Shown here piece by piece: positions 34,370 through 43,289 of a stretch of 64,000 bases of DNA. The stretch covers positions 6,498-70,497 of the forward strand of contig CAZAMP010000022.1 in the NCBI GenBank assembly GCA_964486455.1, in the 5' to 3' direction. Positions within the stretch are counted from its first letter, which is position 1; the number at the start of each line of letters is the position of its first letter. Position numbers and translations under genes: made by a program. This DNA comes from CAZAMP01 sp964486455 (lineage in GTDB: Bacteria > Eisenbacteria > RBG-16-71-46 > CAZAMP01). The notes below the pieces were generated by a model, which worked only from the letters and a program-made list of their open reading frames with translations, was not told the DNA's origin and made no database searches.

Positions 34370-34837
34370 ATGCAGGCCCCTTTGCGGCTTATCGCATCGA
34401 TACCGCTCTCCGATGAAACCGCGGGGCAAGACCCTGTCCAGAAGTGGATGGACGAAATCACGGCCGCTAACCTTCCCTGGACGATGGCGGATCTCGATGC
34501 GGAGGCGGGGGGCGAGTCGGGTCGAGATTGACGGGGCGTCCGGTTTCGTGTTGGGAGATTCGAACGCAACCATTCGGTATGAGGTCTGTGGCACGGGTCT
34601 TGGCCGCACATCCGGAACGCACCGACGGGCGACAATGTGGAGATACATCGGGGGACGTTCATGATGCGCCTCACCCTCGCGGGCGACATCTCAAACAGCA
34701 TGACCTCGAATCCTGAATACTGGATCGCCGATAGTATTGGAATCGTCAAAGAAGTTCTCTCGTCGAGCGTAGAGATGAATGGTAATGGAAGCACGACGAC
34801 GAAAACATCCGTGCTAGCCGACTATGACCTCCAGTGA
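34370..34837 (+). pseudogene. Decayed or frameshifted gene
   Basis: Three adjoining frames look coding in turn: 34370 to about 34510 (QDPVQKWMDEITAANLPWTM), about 34510-34600 in the +1 frame (VEIDGASGFVLGDSNATIRY) and about 34607-34837 back in the first frame (NVEIHRGTF, SNPEYWIADSIGIVKEVLSS). The last part resembles the C-terminal strand pattern of DUF3108-like or LolA-like exported proteins. The two shifts compensate each other; the first lies near a run of six Gs (34507-34512). Either a pseudogene or one gene with two sequencing indels. Confidence 0.45.
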
Positions 34838-34926
34838 TCGATGATACAGGCGCCGGGCCGGGAGGGCGCTAAACGGTTTGAGCGTTTTCTCTTCTTGTCC
34901 GAGGATCTTCCGAATAGAATCGTCGA

Positions 34927-35499
34927 ATGAGTGAGGTAACGCGAATTCTGACAGCCCTCGAGCAGGGCGATCCCCGCGCGGCGGATGAGCTCCTTCCGCT
35001 GATCTACAACGAGCTTCGCCGTCTCGCGGCCAGCAAGCTGGCGCGTGAGCAGCCGGGTCAAACGCTCCAGGCCACCGCGTTGGTCCATGAAGCTTACATC
35101 CGGCTTGTCGGAACGGAGGACCCGGGCTGGAACAATCGGGGACACTTCTTCGCCGCTGCCGCAGAAGCAATGCGGAGGATCCTCGTCGAGTCCGCCCGCC
35201 GGAAGAAGAGCCTCAAGCGTGGCGGCGATCGCCGGAGAGTGGATGTCGACGACGTGGACCTCGCGATTGAAGGCCCATCGGACGATCTCCTTGCCCTCAA
35301 CCATGCACTCGAAAAGCTCACCGAGGTTGATGCCGGTGCCGGGGAACTGGTGAAGCTACGATACTTCGCGGGGCTGACGCTCGAGCAGGTGGCCGAGATC
35401 CGCGGCGTGGCACGTCGCACCGTCGTCAATCACTGGGCCTATGCCCGCGCCTGGCTACACCGTGAGATCACCAAGGAAGGTGGCGCGCCCCCACGATAG
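34927..35499 (+). CDS. ECF-type RNA polymerase sigma factor (kinase-associated subfamily)
   Basis: 190 residues with sigma region 2 (ELLPLIYNELRRLAASKL, TALVHEAYIRLVG, FFAAAAEAMRRILVESAR) and region 4 (LVKLRYFAGLTLEQVAEIRGVARRTV split across two helices). It matches the TIGR02999-type subfamily, which commonly sits beside Ser/Thr kinases in Planctomycetes, Acidobacteria and related groups. No anti-sigma gene is visible; the kinase encoded 95 bases downstream is the probable controller. Confidence 0.9.
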   Translation: MSEVTRILTALEQGDPRAADELLPLIYNELRRLAASKLAREQPGQTLQATALVHEAYIRLVGTEDPGWNNRGHFFAAAAEAMRRILVESARRKKSLKRGGDRRRVDVDDVDLAIEGPSDDLLALNHALEKLTEVDAGAGELVKLRYFAGLTLEQVAEIRGVARRTVVNHWAYARAWLHREITKEGGAPPR

Positions 35500-35593
35500 C
35501 TCGTTTCAAAGGAGGCCGGATTCCCTTTGCCCGCTTTCGCTACGAACTTCGCACTGAATTCATAGACGATGGCTCTCAAGCAACGGCCGAATC

Positions 35594-38485
35594 ATGAATG
35601 ACATATCGAAAGACGCTAAGCGGATCTTCGCGGAAGCACTGAGACGAACAAACACCGAGGAGCGAACGGCATATCTCGAGGCCACATGCGGAGATGATAT
35701 GTCACTCAAGAGGGAGGTCGAGTCACTCCTCGATGCCTATGAGGATGTGGGTGACTTCCTCGACACGGCGGCCCTGGCTCCGGGTGTTCCTGCAGGTGAC
35801 CTTCCCCAGATCGACAAGCCCGGGACGGTACTGGATCGCTACAAGCTGCTTCAGGTGATCGGGGAGGGCGGTTTCGGCGTCGTCTACATGGCCGAGCAGC
35901 AGGAGCCGATCCATCGGCGTGTCGCGCTCAAGATCATCAAGCTAGGCATGGACACCAAGCAGGTCATCGCCCGCTTCGAAGCGGAGCGACAGGCGCTCGC
36001 GCTGATGGATCATCCCAACATCGCGAAGGTTCTGGATGCGGGGGCCACCGAGACGGGTAGGCCGTACTTCGTGATGGAGCTGGTCAAGGGCGTGCCGATT
36101 ACCGACTACTGCGACAAGAACCTGCTTGATACGCGGCAACGGCTAGCGCTCTTCGCCGATGTGTGCAACGCGGTTCAGCACGCGCATCACAAGGGGATCA
36201 TCCACCGTGACATCAAGCCGTCGAACGTCATGATCACGCTTCACGACGGCACGCCGGTACCGAAGATCATCGACTTCGGCATTGCCAAAGCGATCCAGCA
36301 ACGTCTTACGGAGAAGACGCTCTTCACCGAGTTCCATCAGTTCATCGGCACGCCACAGTACATGAGCCCCGAGCAGGCTGAGCTCAGCGGGCTCGACATC
36401 GACACGCGGACGGATGTCTATTCCCTGGGTGTCCTGCTATATGAGCTGCTTACGGGCACCACGCCGTTCGAAGCCGAGGAGCTTCGGGGCGCCGCGTACG
36501 ATGAGATCCGCAGGATCATCCGTGAGACCGATCCGCCCAAGCCGTCCACACGAGTGAACACGCTGGGCAACTCGCTCACGGATGTGGCCAAGCACCGTCA
36601 CGTTCAACCCGGCAGGTTGAGGAAGCTGATCGCGGGCGACCTGGACTGGATCGCCATGAAGTCCCTGGAGAAAGACCGCACCCGTCGCTATGCGACCGCG
36701 AACGAATTGGCCCAGGACGTCGGTCGCTATCTGACCAATGAAATGGTTCTGGCAGGTCCCCCGGGCACGATCTATCGCGCGCAGAAATGGGTCCGACGGC
36801 ACAAGACATTCTCCACCATAGCCCTTGCCACACTGCTTGCGGCGGTCGTAGTCGGCGGTATCGCAACGTTGCGCCACCGCCAGGAGATCGCTCGTCTGAC
36901 ATCCGTTGCGGAGCAGGGGCTGACCAACGCCAGGGTGGCCATGGCGGAGGAGGACTACGCCGCGGTTCAACGAGAGCTGACCTACGTGAACAGCCAGTTT
37001 GAGGGGGAGGAGGGGTTTTCAGCTAGCTATCACGTTGCAGTTGACAGCCTGCTCAGCCGGGCGGAACTGATGCTGCGCTATCAGCGCTACGAATCGCTGG
37101 TTGAAAAGGCTCGCTACGTTGCTCAGCCGTTGGTGGGGCTACTGCCTGAGTATTGGAGCCTGACGGACCAAGAGTTGGCCGCGCGCCTGAAGGATGCCCG
37201 CGATCGATGCAGGGAGCCGTTGGACGTCTTCAACGTGATCGGCAATCCCACATGGCTCGATGATCTCAAGCGACTTCCCCTGAGTCCTGATAGGGCGCGG
37301 TATGTTCAGGACTCAGCGGCGGAAATGCTGTTCATGATGGCCGATGCGCAATATCGGATTGGAAGCCTGAGCATTGCGGCGACAGGAACCCCCGCGAAAG
37401 TGCGGGCAATTGATCACCTCAACCAAGTTGAGGCGCTGGCACCGAATCTGCGGGCTCTCTACGAATACCGCAGCACCTATCTGATGATGGTCGGCCGACA
37501 CAAGTTGGCTGCCAAGGACGCGGCGCACGCGGAGACGGTTGAGCCATCGACGTGGGTCGATCACTGGCTACTGGCGCACAAGCTCTGGCCGGATGCGAAG
37601 GCCACGATCGCGGAGCTGGAACGCGGCATCGCGCTCAAGGTCGACGACTACTGGACCTGGTATACGTGGGGGCTGGCCGCGGAAGGCCAAGAAGGCTACT
37701 CCGGGAGCCGGATCCATCACGCGATGAGCGTTTGCATCAACCTCAATCCCAGAGAGGCGGCGGGATGGATCGGTCGTGGGGCGTATGGCAGGAGACCGGG
37801 CCGGGCGGGAAGTGAGGCGGCAATCGCCGACATCACAAAAGGGCTGGAACTGACCGACGATCCGGGTATTCGAAGCCTGGCTCACTACTATCGAGGCGTC
37901 GTGCTCTCCGAAATGGGCGAGAGGGTCGCGGCGCTGCGGGACTTTTCGAGTGCGGTGGAATCGGAGTCGAACTTCCCCGGCAGTCTCGTCACCCGTGGTG
38001 AGCTCTACCTAAGGCTCGGCGATGAAGCGCGCGCGTACGCAGACTTCCGAGAGATCCTGGAGCGATTTCCCCGGCCCGCGAAGCCGAGCGAGTACATCTG
38101 GCGGATCCGGGCTCTTCGGCATCTGGAGGAGTGGGAGCAGATCATCGAGGAGTGCCGACTTCAAACTGAGCATCCCGGCAACTACTACGGCAATCACAAG
38201 ATCCTCGCCTATTCGCACTACCGGTTGGGCCGATACGAGAAGGCGATCGAGATTCTCAGCGGCGACACCACGGCCGCGGCGTCCTTCGTTCTTTCGATGG
38301 TCCATTGGAAGCTGGGCAAGAGAGAGGAAGCCCGCGCACTCTATCGAAGGGGTGCGGATCTGATCGCACAGAAGGGAGCGGTTGTGCCGTCCGATAGCCA
38401 GCTCAGCGTCTATGAGTCCGAAGCGGCCGACGTGATCGGCATCCCTGAGTCCACAAGGCCGAGATCGATGGATCAGGGGCGGTGA
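35594..38485 (+). CDS. Membrane Ser/Thr protein kinase with TPR domain
   Basis: 963 residues. N-terminal 80-residue helical part, then a complete PknB-type kinase domain: glycine loop GEGGFGVV (90-97), Lys113, catalytic HRDIKPSN (Asp206), DFG (227-229), GTPQYMSPEQ. A single membrane helix at about 405-425 separates it from an extracytoplasmic region of about 530 residues with helical/TPR repeats (ALRDFSSAVESES, YLRLGDEARAYADFREIL). Probably transmits envelope signals to the ECF factor encoded upstream. Confidence 0.92.
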   Translation: MNDISKDAKRIFAEALRRTNTEERTAYLEATCGDDMSLKREVESLLDAYEDVGDFLDTAALAPGVPAGDLPQIDKPGTVLDRYKLLQVIGEGGFGVVYMAEQQEPIHRRVALKIIKLGMDTKQVIARFEAERQALALMDHPNIAKVLDAGATETGRPYFVMELVKGVPITDYCDKNLLDTRQRLALFADVCNAVQHAHHKGIIHRDIKPSNVMITLHDGTPVPKIIDFGIAKAIQQRLTEKTLFTEFHQFIGTPQYMSPEQAELSGLDIDTRTDVYSLGVLLYELLTGTTPFEAEELRGAAYDEIRRIIRETDPPKPSTRVNTLGNSLTDVAKHRHVQPGRLRKLIAGDLDWIAMKSLEKDRTRRYATANELAQDVGRYLTNEMVLAGPPGTIYRAQKWVRRHKTFSTIALATLLAAVVVGGIATLRHRQEIARLTSVAEQGLTNARVAMAEEDYAAVQRELTYVNSQFEGEEGFSASYHVAVDSLLSRAELMLRYQRYESLVEKARYVAQPLVGLLPEYWSLTDQELAARLKDARDRCREPLDVFNVIGNPTWLDDLKRLPLSPDRARYVQDSAAEMLFMMADAQYRIGSLSIAATGTPAKVRAIDHLNQVEALAPNLRALYEYRSTYLMMVGRHKLAAKDAAHAETVEPSTWVDHWLLAHKLWPDAKATIAELERGIALKVDDYWTWYTWGLAAEGQEGYSGSRIHHAMSVCINLNPREAAGWIGRGAYGRRPGRAGSEAAIADITKGLELTDDPGIRSLAHYYRGVVLSEMGERVAALRDFSSAVESESNFPGSLVTRGELYLRLGDEARAYADFREILERFPRPAKPSEYIWRIRALRHLEEWEQIIEECRLQTEHPGNYYGNHKILAYSHYRLGRYEKAIEILSGDTTAAASFVLSMVHWKLGKREEARALYRRGADLIAQKGAVVPSDSQLSVYESEAADVIGIPESTRPRSMDQGR

Positions 38486-38513
38486 TGCGCCTACTTCTCC
38501 AAGGAGATGTCCG

Positions 38514-39620
38514 ATGATATGGCAAGCGATCCGGAAGCTGCCCGCGGCCCTCATCTGCGTGGTCTGCGTTGTTTCGTGGCTATCCTGTACCTCGACAGAA
38601 GAGCCCGGAGTGGTCGAGGTCGCGTACGAACTGAGGATGAACGGCAAGCTGAATGAGGCGAAGAAGAACCTCGAAGATGCTCTGGCCAAAAACCCCGAAT
38701 ACGCGGCGGGTCACTACGAGTTCTCGAGACTCAAGCTCCACGAGGCGCTCGGAAGCAACCCGCGAGACCAGTTGCCACGGCTGCTGAGCGAGGCACAGAA
38801 ATCGATAGATCAAGCTGTTGAGCTGGATCCGGAGAGCGTGATCTATCCTTTCTTTGCCGGGCAAATCGGTTTCATGCTTTCTTACCTGGCGATGAACATG
38901 GGCGAATCGGATGTGCAGGAGAGGATTGCCCGAACCTGTGATGCTTTCGTGTCCGTGCTGCAGCTGAAGCCCGACTATCACGAGGCGAAGCTCAATCTTG
39001 TCGAGCTCTACGGTCTATTGCCGGCGGAGATGGGTGGCGACAAGTCAAAGGCAGAAACCTACCTGTCCGAGCTGGCGAAGTCAGATGAGGTCTACGGCAT
39101 GAAGGCGCGCTCGATTCTCGACGAGGTGAGTGTCGCGGACTGGGGGGCGCTACACGAGAAGTATCCCGGTCGCACGGATGTTCTCGAGGAGCTGGGAAAG
39201 GCACACCTGCGCGAAGGAAACGTCAGCGAGGCGGGCAAGTGCTTCGATGAGGTCGTCGAGATCGACCCGAGCGAATTGACACTCTTCCTGGATCTCGGCA
39301 GGTTTCACTTCATCCATGTCATGGAGCTCTTCATGTCGGAGGAGAAGGAGGAGCTGCCAATCCATCTGGCGGCCGCGGAAGCCGCAGTGCTCAGATACCT
39401 GGAGGCCGAACATCCGGCCCCGATGAAAGCATACGCGCTTAGGATGCTCTCGAAAGTGAAGCATGCAGCCGGGGACAAGGAGGCGCGTGACCGGCTTGTG
39501 GAAGAGGCAAAAGAGTTGGATCCGTATCATTCAAGGGTAACCGGGAACCCGTCGATTGCGCTCTTCACCCCTCCGGGGACGCTGGCGCGCGGTCATCGCT
39601 ATCTAACCCGGCCGTTCTGA
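38514..39620 (+). CDS. TPR-repeat lipoprotein, paralog 1
   Basis: 368 residues: signal peptide with lipobox WLSC (Cys25), then TPR-like helical repeats (YELRMNGKLNEAKKNLEDAL, DVLEELGKAHLREGNVSEAG). It aligns over its whole length with the next gene (KLDDAKRLLEEVLSKNP; ELYGxxPxEMGGD; MKARSxLDxVxVxxW; TPPGTL/APPSEL near the end). Likely a secreted or outer-membrane-bound scaffold related to the kinase TPR region. AAGGAGATG precedes ATG 38514. Confidence 0.75.
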   Translation: MIWQAIRKLPAALICVVCVVSWLSCTSTEEPGVVEVAYELRMNGKLNEAKKNLEDALAKNPEYAAGHYEFSRLKLHEALGSNPRDQLPRLLSEAQKSIDQAVELDPESVIYPFFAGQIGFMLSYLAMNMGESDVQERIARTCDAFVSVLQLKPDYHEAKLNLVELYGLLPAEMGGDKSKAETYLSELAKSDEVYGMKARSILDEVSVADWGALHEKYPGRTDVLEELGKAHLREGNVSEAGKCFDEVVEIDPSELTLFLDLGRFHFIHVMELFMSEEKEELPIHLAAAEAAVLRYLEAEHPAPMKAYALRMLSKVKHAAGDKEARDRLVEEAKELDPYHSRVTGNPSIALFTPPGTLARGHRYLTRPF

Positions 39621-39660
39621 TGTCCGCCGGAGGCACTACCCGATTTTCAGGGGGAGAGTC

Positions 39661-40770
39661 ATGACGACACGAAGCGTTGGAAGAGCAGCGTGTGTGTGCG
39701 CCTGCGTTGCTGCCGCTCTGGCATCCGTGACGTTTGCGCAGGCGGATCAGCCGGAGCCGTTGCGATCGGCCCAGGCCGCCTTCGAACTGAGACTGAACGG
39801 CAAGCTGGATGATGCCAAGCGGCTTCTCGAAGAGGTGCTGTCGAAGAACCCCGACGATGCGGCGAGCCACTACGAGTTGGCGAGGCTGAAGATCCACATG
39901 GTGCTCGGGAACCCGAGGGAGCTGCAGGCTCTTCTTCCTGAGGCCCAGCAGTCGATCGATCAAGCGGTCGAGAAGGATCCGGACAACGCGGCCTACTCGC
40001 TGTTCGCCGGACGCGTGGGCTTCTTTCGTGGTTATCTGGCGATGCAAAAGGGCGGGGAGGGAGCGACGGAGCAATTCGCGGCGAGCTGCGCCGCGTTCGA
40101 AAACGCGCACCGGCTCGAGCCGGGCCATCGCACCGTCCTGCTCTATCTCATCGAACTCTATGGCGGTATGCCGACGGAGATGGGGGGCGATTCATCCAAG
40201 GCCGCGGCTTTCATGGCCAGCTTGGATGAGACGAATGTGATCACCCGTATGAAGGCGCGCTCGCTACTCGATGACGTAGGTGTCTCAGAGTGGAGGACGA
40301 TCCTCGAATCGCACCCGGGCAACACGGAGGTCCTCGATGAGTTGGGGAAAGCCTACCTCGACGAGGAAGACGTGGTCGAAGCGGCAAAGTACTTCGAAGA
40401 AGCCGTTTCGATCGATCCTGGTATGATGTATCTCTTCATGGATTTGGGGAGGTACCATGTCTTCGGTTCGATCGCGGCCATGCAAACGAAGGACCAGGAG
40501 ACGCTTCAGACACACCTGGCGGCTGCGGACAAGGCGATCAGCCGATACATAGTCTCCGAGCCTTCCACACCCATGAAGGCGTACGCAATGGGGCTGCTGG
40601 CCAAGGTGAAGCAGCGAAGCGGCCAGTCGGACGAGGCCGAGCGCCTGCGTAAAGAGGCGAAAGCGATGGATCCCCACCACTCGAGAGCAACCGGAAGTCC
40701 GCCGGTGGAGCTATTCGCGCCGCCGAGTGAACTCTCGCAAGACCATCAATATTTGGCACGGCGGTACTAG
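39661..40770 (+). CDS. TPR-repeat secreted protein, paralog 2
   Basis: 369 residues, clearly a tandem duplicate of the preceding gene, sharing the EMGGD, MKARS-LDDVGV and HHSRATGSP-VELFAPP motifs. The N-terminus is a normal signal peptide (cleavage near AQA) with no lipobox, so this copy is probably released to the periplasm while its paralog is lipid-anchored. GGGGGAG precedes ATG 39661. Function unknown. Confidence 0.75.
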   Translation: MTTRSVGRAACVCACVAAALASVTFAQADQPEPLRSAQAAFELRLNGKLDDAKRLLEEVLSKNPDDAASHYELARLKIHMVLGNPRELQALLPEAQQSIDQAVEKDPDNAAYSLFAGRVGFFRGYLAMQKGGEGATEQFAASCAAFENAHRLEPGHRTVLLYLIELYGGMPTEMGGDSSKAAAFMASLDETNVITRMKARSLLDDVGVSEWRTILESHPGNTEVLDELGKAYLDEEDVVEAAKYFEEAVSIDPGMMYLFMDLGRYHVFGSIAAMQTKDQETLQTHLAAADKAISRYIVSEPSTPMKAYAMGLLAKVKQRSGQSDEAERLRKEAKAMDPHHSRATGSPPVELFAPPSELSQDHQYLARRY

Positions 40771-40791
40771 TATCTGCTCCAGACGCCAAGT

Positions 40792-41031
40792 ATGCTGCTG
40801 TTCACGCCGTTGGGGGGCATTGAGTTGACACCCAACGGCTTTCGACTACTCGAGTCGCTGCTTCCCGTCACTGCTCACCTGCATCCGACCGGGGACACCG
40901 ACGTCGGTCGGCACGAGGTCGAGTGGAACGGTCGCGACGCGAGAGGCGAGAGTGTGGGCTCGGGAACCTATCTGGTCCGGCTGCGCGTGAACGAGTTCGT
41001 GGAGGCCGAGCGTCTAGTCTTGCTGCGCTGA
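40792..41031 (+). pseudogene. Orphan FlgD-like C-terminal sorting domain fragment
   Basis: 79 codons with no signal peptide or good ribosome binding site. The last 45 residues (VGRHEVEWNGRDARGE, GTYLVRLRVNEFVEAERLVL) are nearly the same as the C-terminus of the arylsulfotransferase-like protein at 43290-44819. It looks like the surviving 3' end of a larger secreted-protein gene, perhaps lost when the upstream TPR genes arrived. Confidence 0.55.
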
Positions 41032-41055
41032 AGTGGATGCCCGGCGGGAACGTTC

Positions 41056-41955
41056 CTAGCCGACGGTGATGAAACCCTCGGCAACCAGTACGCACGCCCC
41101 TCCGACTGCCGTCTTGACGACGGTCCCGTTCTCCTTCTTGGCCTCGGCGTACAACACGCTCGGGCGCCCCATCTCCACGCCTTGCGCGATGCGCCACTGG
41201 AAGCGGCCGTTCGGGGCCTCGTCATGGTGGCTCAGAATGCCGGCAAGCGCGCAGTTCGCGCTTCCTGTCGCGGGATCCTCCGGCACGCCTTCCAGCGGTG
41301 CGAAGACTCGGGCCCGGATGTCGACGTCGTCGCCACTGCGCACATACAGATGGATGTTCGCCGACCCGCCTTCTCTCACCAGAGCGTGCAGCTTCTTCGG
41401 ATCGATCTCGGCGCGCCGCAGGCAGTCGCGGTCCTTCAGTTCAGTGAATAGGAAGGGCAGGCCGACGGAAGCCACCGTGGGATGGTGCGTATCGGTGATG
41501 ATGTCACTCGGGTCGAGTGACACGGCCGCCGCCAGAGACTGTGGAGTTGTGATCGCACCCAACGACAGCTTTTCGGGTGCCGCCATTCGGCAGATGAGCG
41601 GTTTTCCCGGAGACTTCGAGATCGACACGGGGACGAGCCCCGCCTTTTCCTCGAAGTAGACCTGCATCGTCGAACCGATCTCACCGAACTCGCCGGACGT
41701 CGCGAGCGCGAAGGCGGTTCCGATATTGGGATGGCCGGAGAAGGGCACTTCCGTTGTTGGTGTGAAGATGCGCACCTTGCGCGTATGTCCGGCCTCCGCC
41801 GGAAACACGAACGTTGTCTCGGAGAGGTTGAATTCCCGTGCGATCTTCTGCATCTTCTCGTCGCCCAGGCCTTCGGCATTGGGGAGTACGGCAAGCTGGT
41901 TTCCGCCGAAGCGTGTATCGGTGAAGATATCGCACAGAAAGTACTGGTAGCGCAT
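41056..41955 (-). CDS. PhzF family isomerase-like protein
   Basis: 299 residues with the DapF-like fold: start MRYQYFLCDIFTDTRFGGNQLAVL, the catalytic Glu in LSETTFV, PFSGHPNIGTAFAL and the phosphate-binding DPATGSANC near the C-terminus. The family includes trans-2,3-dihydro-3-hydroxyanthranilate isomerase, but most members have unknown substrates and no phenazine genes are nearby. Start 41955 has GGGAGGG upstream. Confidence 0.9.
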   Translation of the reverse strand: MRYQYFLCDIFTDTRFGGNQLAVLPNAEGLGDEKMQKIAREFNLSETTFVFPAEAGHTRKVRIFTPTTEVPFSGHPNIGTAFALATSGEFGEIGSTMQVYFEEKAGLVPVSISKSPGKPLICRMAAPEKLSLGAITTPQSLAAAVSLDPSDIITDTHHPTVASVGLPFLFTELKDRDCLRRAEIDPKKLHALVREGGSANIHLYVRSGDDVDIRARVFAPLEGVPEDPATGSANCALAGILSHHDEAPNGRFQWRIAQGVEMGRPSVLYAEAKKENGTVVKTAVGGACVLVAEGFITVG

Positions 41956-42074
41956 GGCCGGCCGACCCTCCCGGGATTCGTGTGCGATGATCCCACGTGC
42001 ACGTGCACGTGCAGGGAACAGTCTATCAGTCGATGAGCCGCCGGCAAGGCGGGAAAAGGGCCGTACCGCCGGGA

Positions 42075-42989
42075 CTACCTGAACAGCGCCTTGACCTCTC
42101 CCCACGAGGCCGGCTTGATCGGCACCTGACAGGCGATGCCCTCGTGAACGTAGATCATGTCGTTGCCCGTGCCGACGGTCCAGATCACTCCGGCGTTGTT
42201 GGAGGTGATGCCGTTCACGTCGGGGCCGGCCGCGGGAGCCGACGTTTCGGGAAGTGCCGGCATTGCGGTGTGGTGGTTGAACACGCCGCTTCCCAGATCG
42301 GCGATGAAGAACTCCTCTAGGCACGTGTCGTAGTCGATGCCCGCCCAGGTGCCGCCGCCAGGGACCGCTTGCACGCTGTTCTGCACCCACTCGCCGCCGT
42401 CGAGCAGGCTTATGTTGTGCAGGTTGCCTTCGTTGTCGGTCACCCAGAAGTTGCCGGCGCCGTCATCGCTGATGCCGAGGATCATGTTGATATGCGCGTT
42501 CTCGTTGGTGTTCTGGAGCCCATCCACGAACCACCAACCGAGCAATGCGCCGGACACGCGATCGAGTCGATAGATGAGATCGTCGACCATGTACTGGTCA
42601 CCCTCGAAATCGGTCAGATAGAGATCGTCTCCGATGACAGCGACGCCGTCTTGATTGCCGTCGGTGGTCAGGTGGAAGGCCTGGATGTTGATCGAGCGTA
42701 TGAGATCGTGCGGGGGTTCGACATCGATGAGCAAAAGCTCACCGCCATCCTCATTGCCCAGCCAGATACCATTCTCATCCGCGTCGAAGGCGAGCCCGAT
42801 GGGCATCAGGTTGTCCGCGGGGAACGAATCGGTGACGGTCCCGAACGCCATCGCCCGGCCGGCCGTGAACGGGTGGGTCGAGTTGACGCGTTGCCATTCG
42901 GTAAATGAGTTGATTTCCTCGGCGGGCGCGCCGCTCGCGAAGATCGCGAAGAGCATGCTCGGCCAGAACGCATGTCCGCAACGTGACAT
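42075..42989 (-). CDS. Secreted NHL/SMP-30-like protein with WGEVKALFR tail
   Basis: 304 residues: signal peptide (cleavage near APA), then propeller-like repeats (GLAFDADENGIWLGNEDGGEL, FWVTDNEGNLHNI, FFIADLGSGVFNHH in pieces). It ends in ASWGEVKALFR, a short tail recalling the TWGxIKxLYR endings common in secreted proteins of some FCB candidate phyla. The tail may be a sorting or anchoring mark. Start 42989 follows GGAGATGAG. Confidence 0.65.
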   Translation of the reverse strand: MSRCGHAFWPSMLFAIFASGAPAEEINSFTEWQRVNSTHPFTAGRAMAFGTVTDSFPADNLMPIGLAFDADENGIWLGNEDGGELLLIDVEPPHDLIRSINIQAFHLTTDGNQDGVAVIGDDLYLTDFEGDQYMVDDLIYRLDRVSGALLGWWFVDGLQNTNENAHINMILGISDDGAGNFWVTDNEGNLHNISLLDGGEWVQNSVQAVPGGGTWAGIDYDTCLEEFFIADLGSGVFNHHTAMPALPETSAPAAGPDVNGITSNNAGVIWTVGTGNDMIYVHEGIACQVPIKPASWGEVKALFR

Positions 42990-43289
42990 GTTCTCATCTC
43001 CTTCCGTGCTGTCCCAACAGGCTGTTGGCACGTACCGTTCCCATCATCGACAACCAGCGACGCCGAGTATACAGACCACACCCATTCCTCACCCGGATTA
43101 TCTCCTGTTTGCGGAGGTAGAAGCGAGTTTCAGACGTATTCCATGGTTGCGAAGGAGACGAATGGGCCTCTGCCACATTTCTGCAACATTCGCGTGGTAT
43201 AGTTATGCTGATCCAACACTGGTAGTCGAGCTGGAGGCTCGAGGCCGGATCGATCTGGCGACGGCACTCCGAACACCAAGGAGACATTG
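42990..43289. other. Divergent intergenic region
   Basis: 300 bases between the divergent genes at 42989 and 43290, presumably with both promoters. No clear -35/-10 pair, palindrome or small gene was made out. The ribosome binding site AAGGAG of the + strand gene is at 43278-43283. Confidence 0.4.

Noticed and set aside
41056..42390. Longer 444-codon reading of the PhzF gene
   Set aside because: The extension overlaps the 3' part of the neighbouring secreted-protein gene and is Arg/His-rich; the family starts at MRYQYFL.
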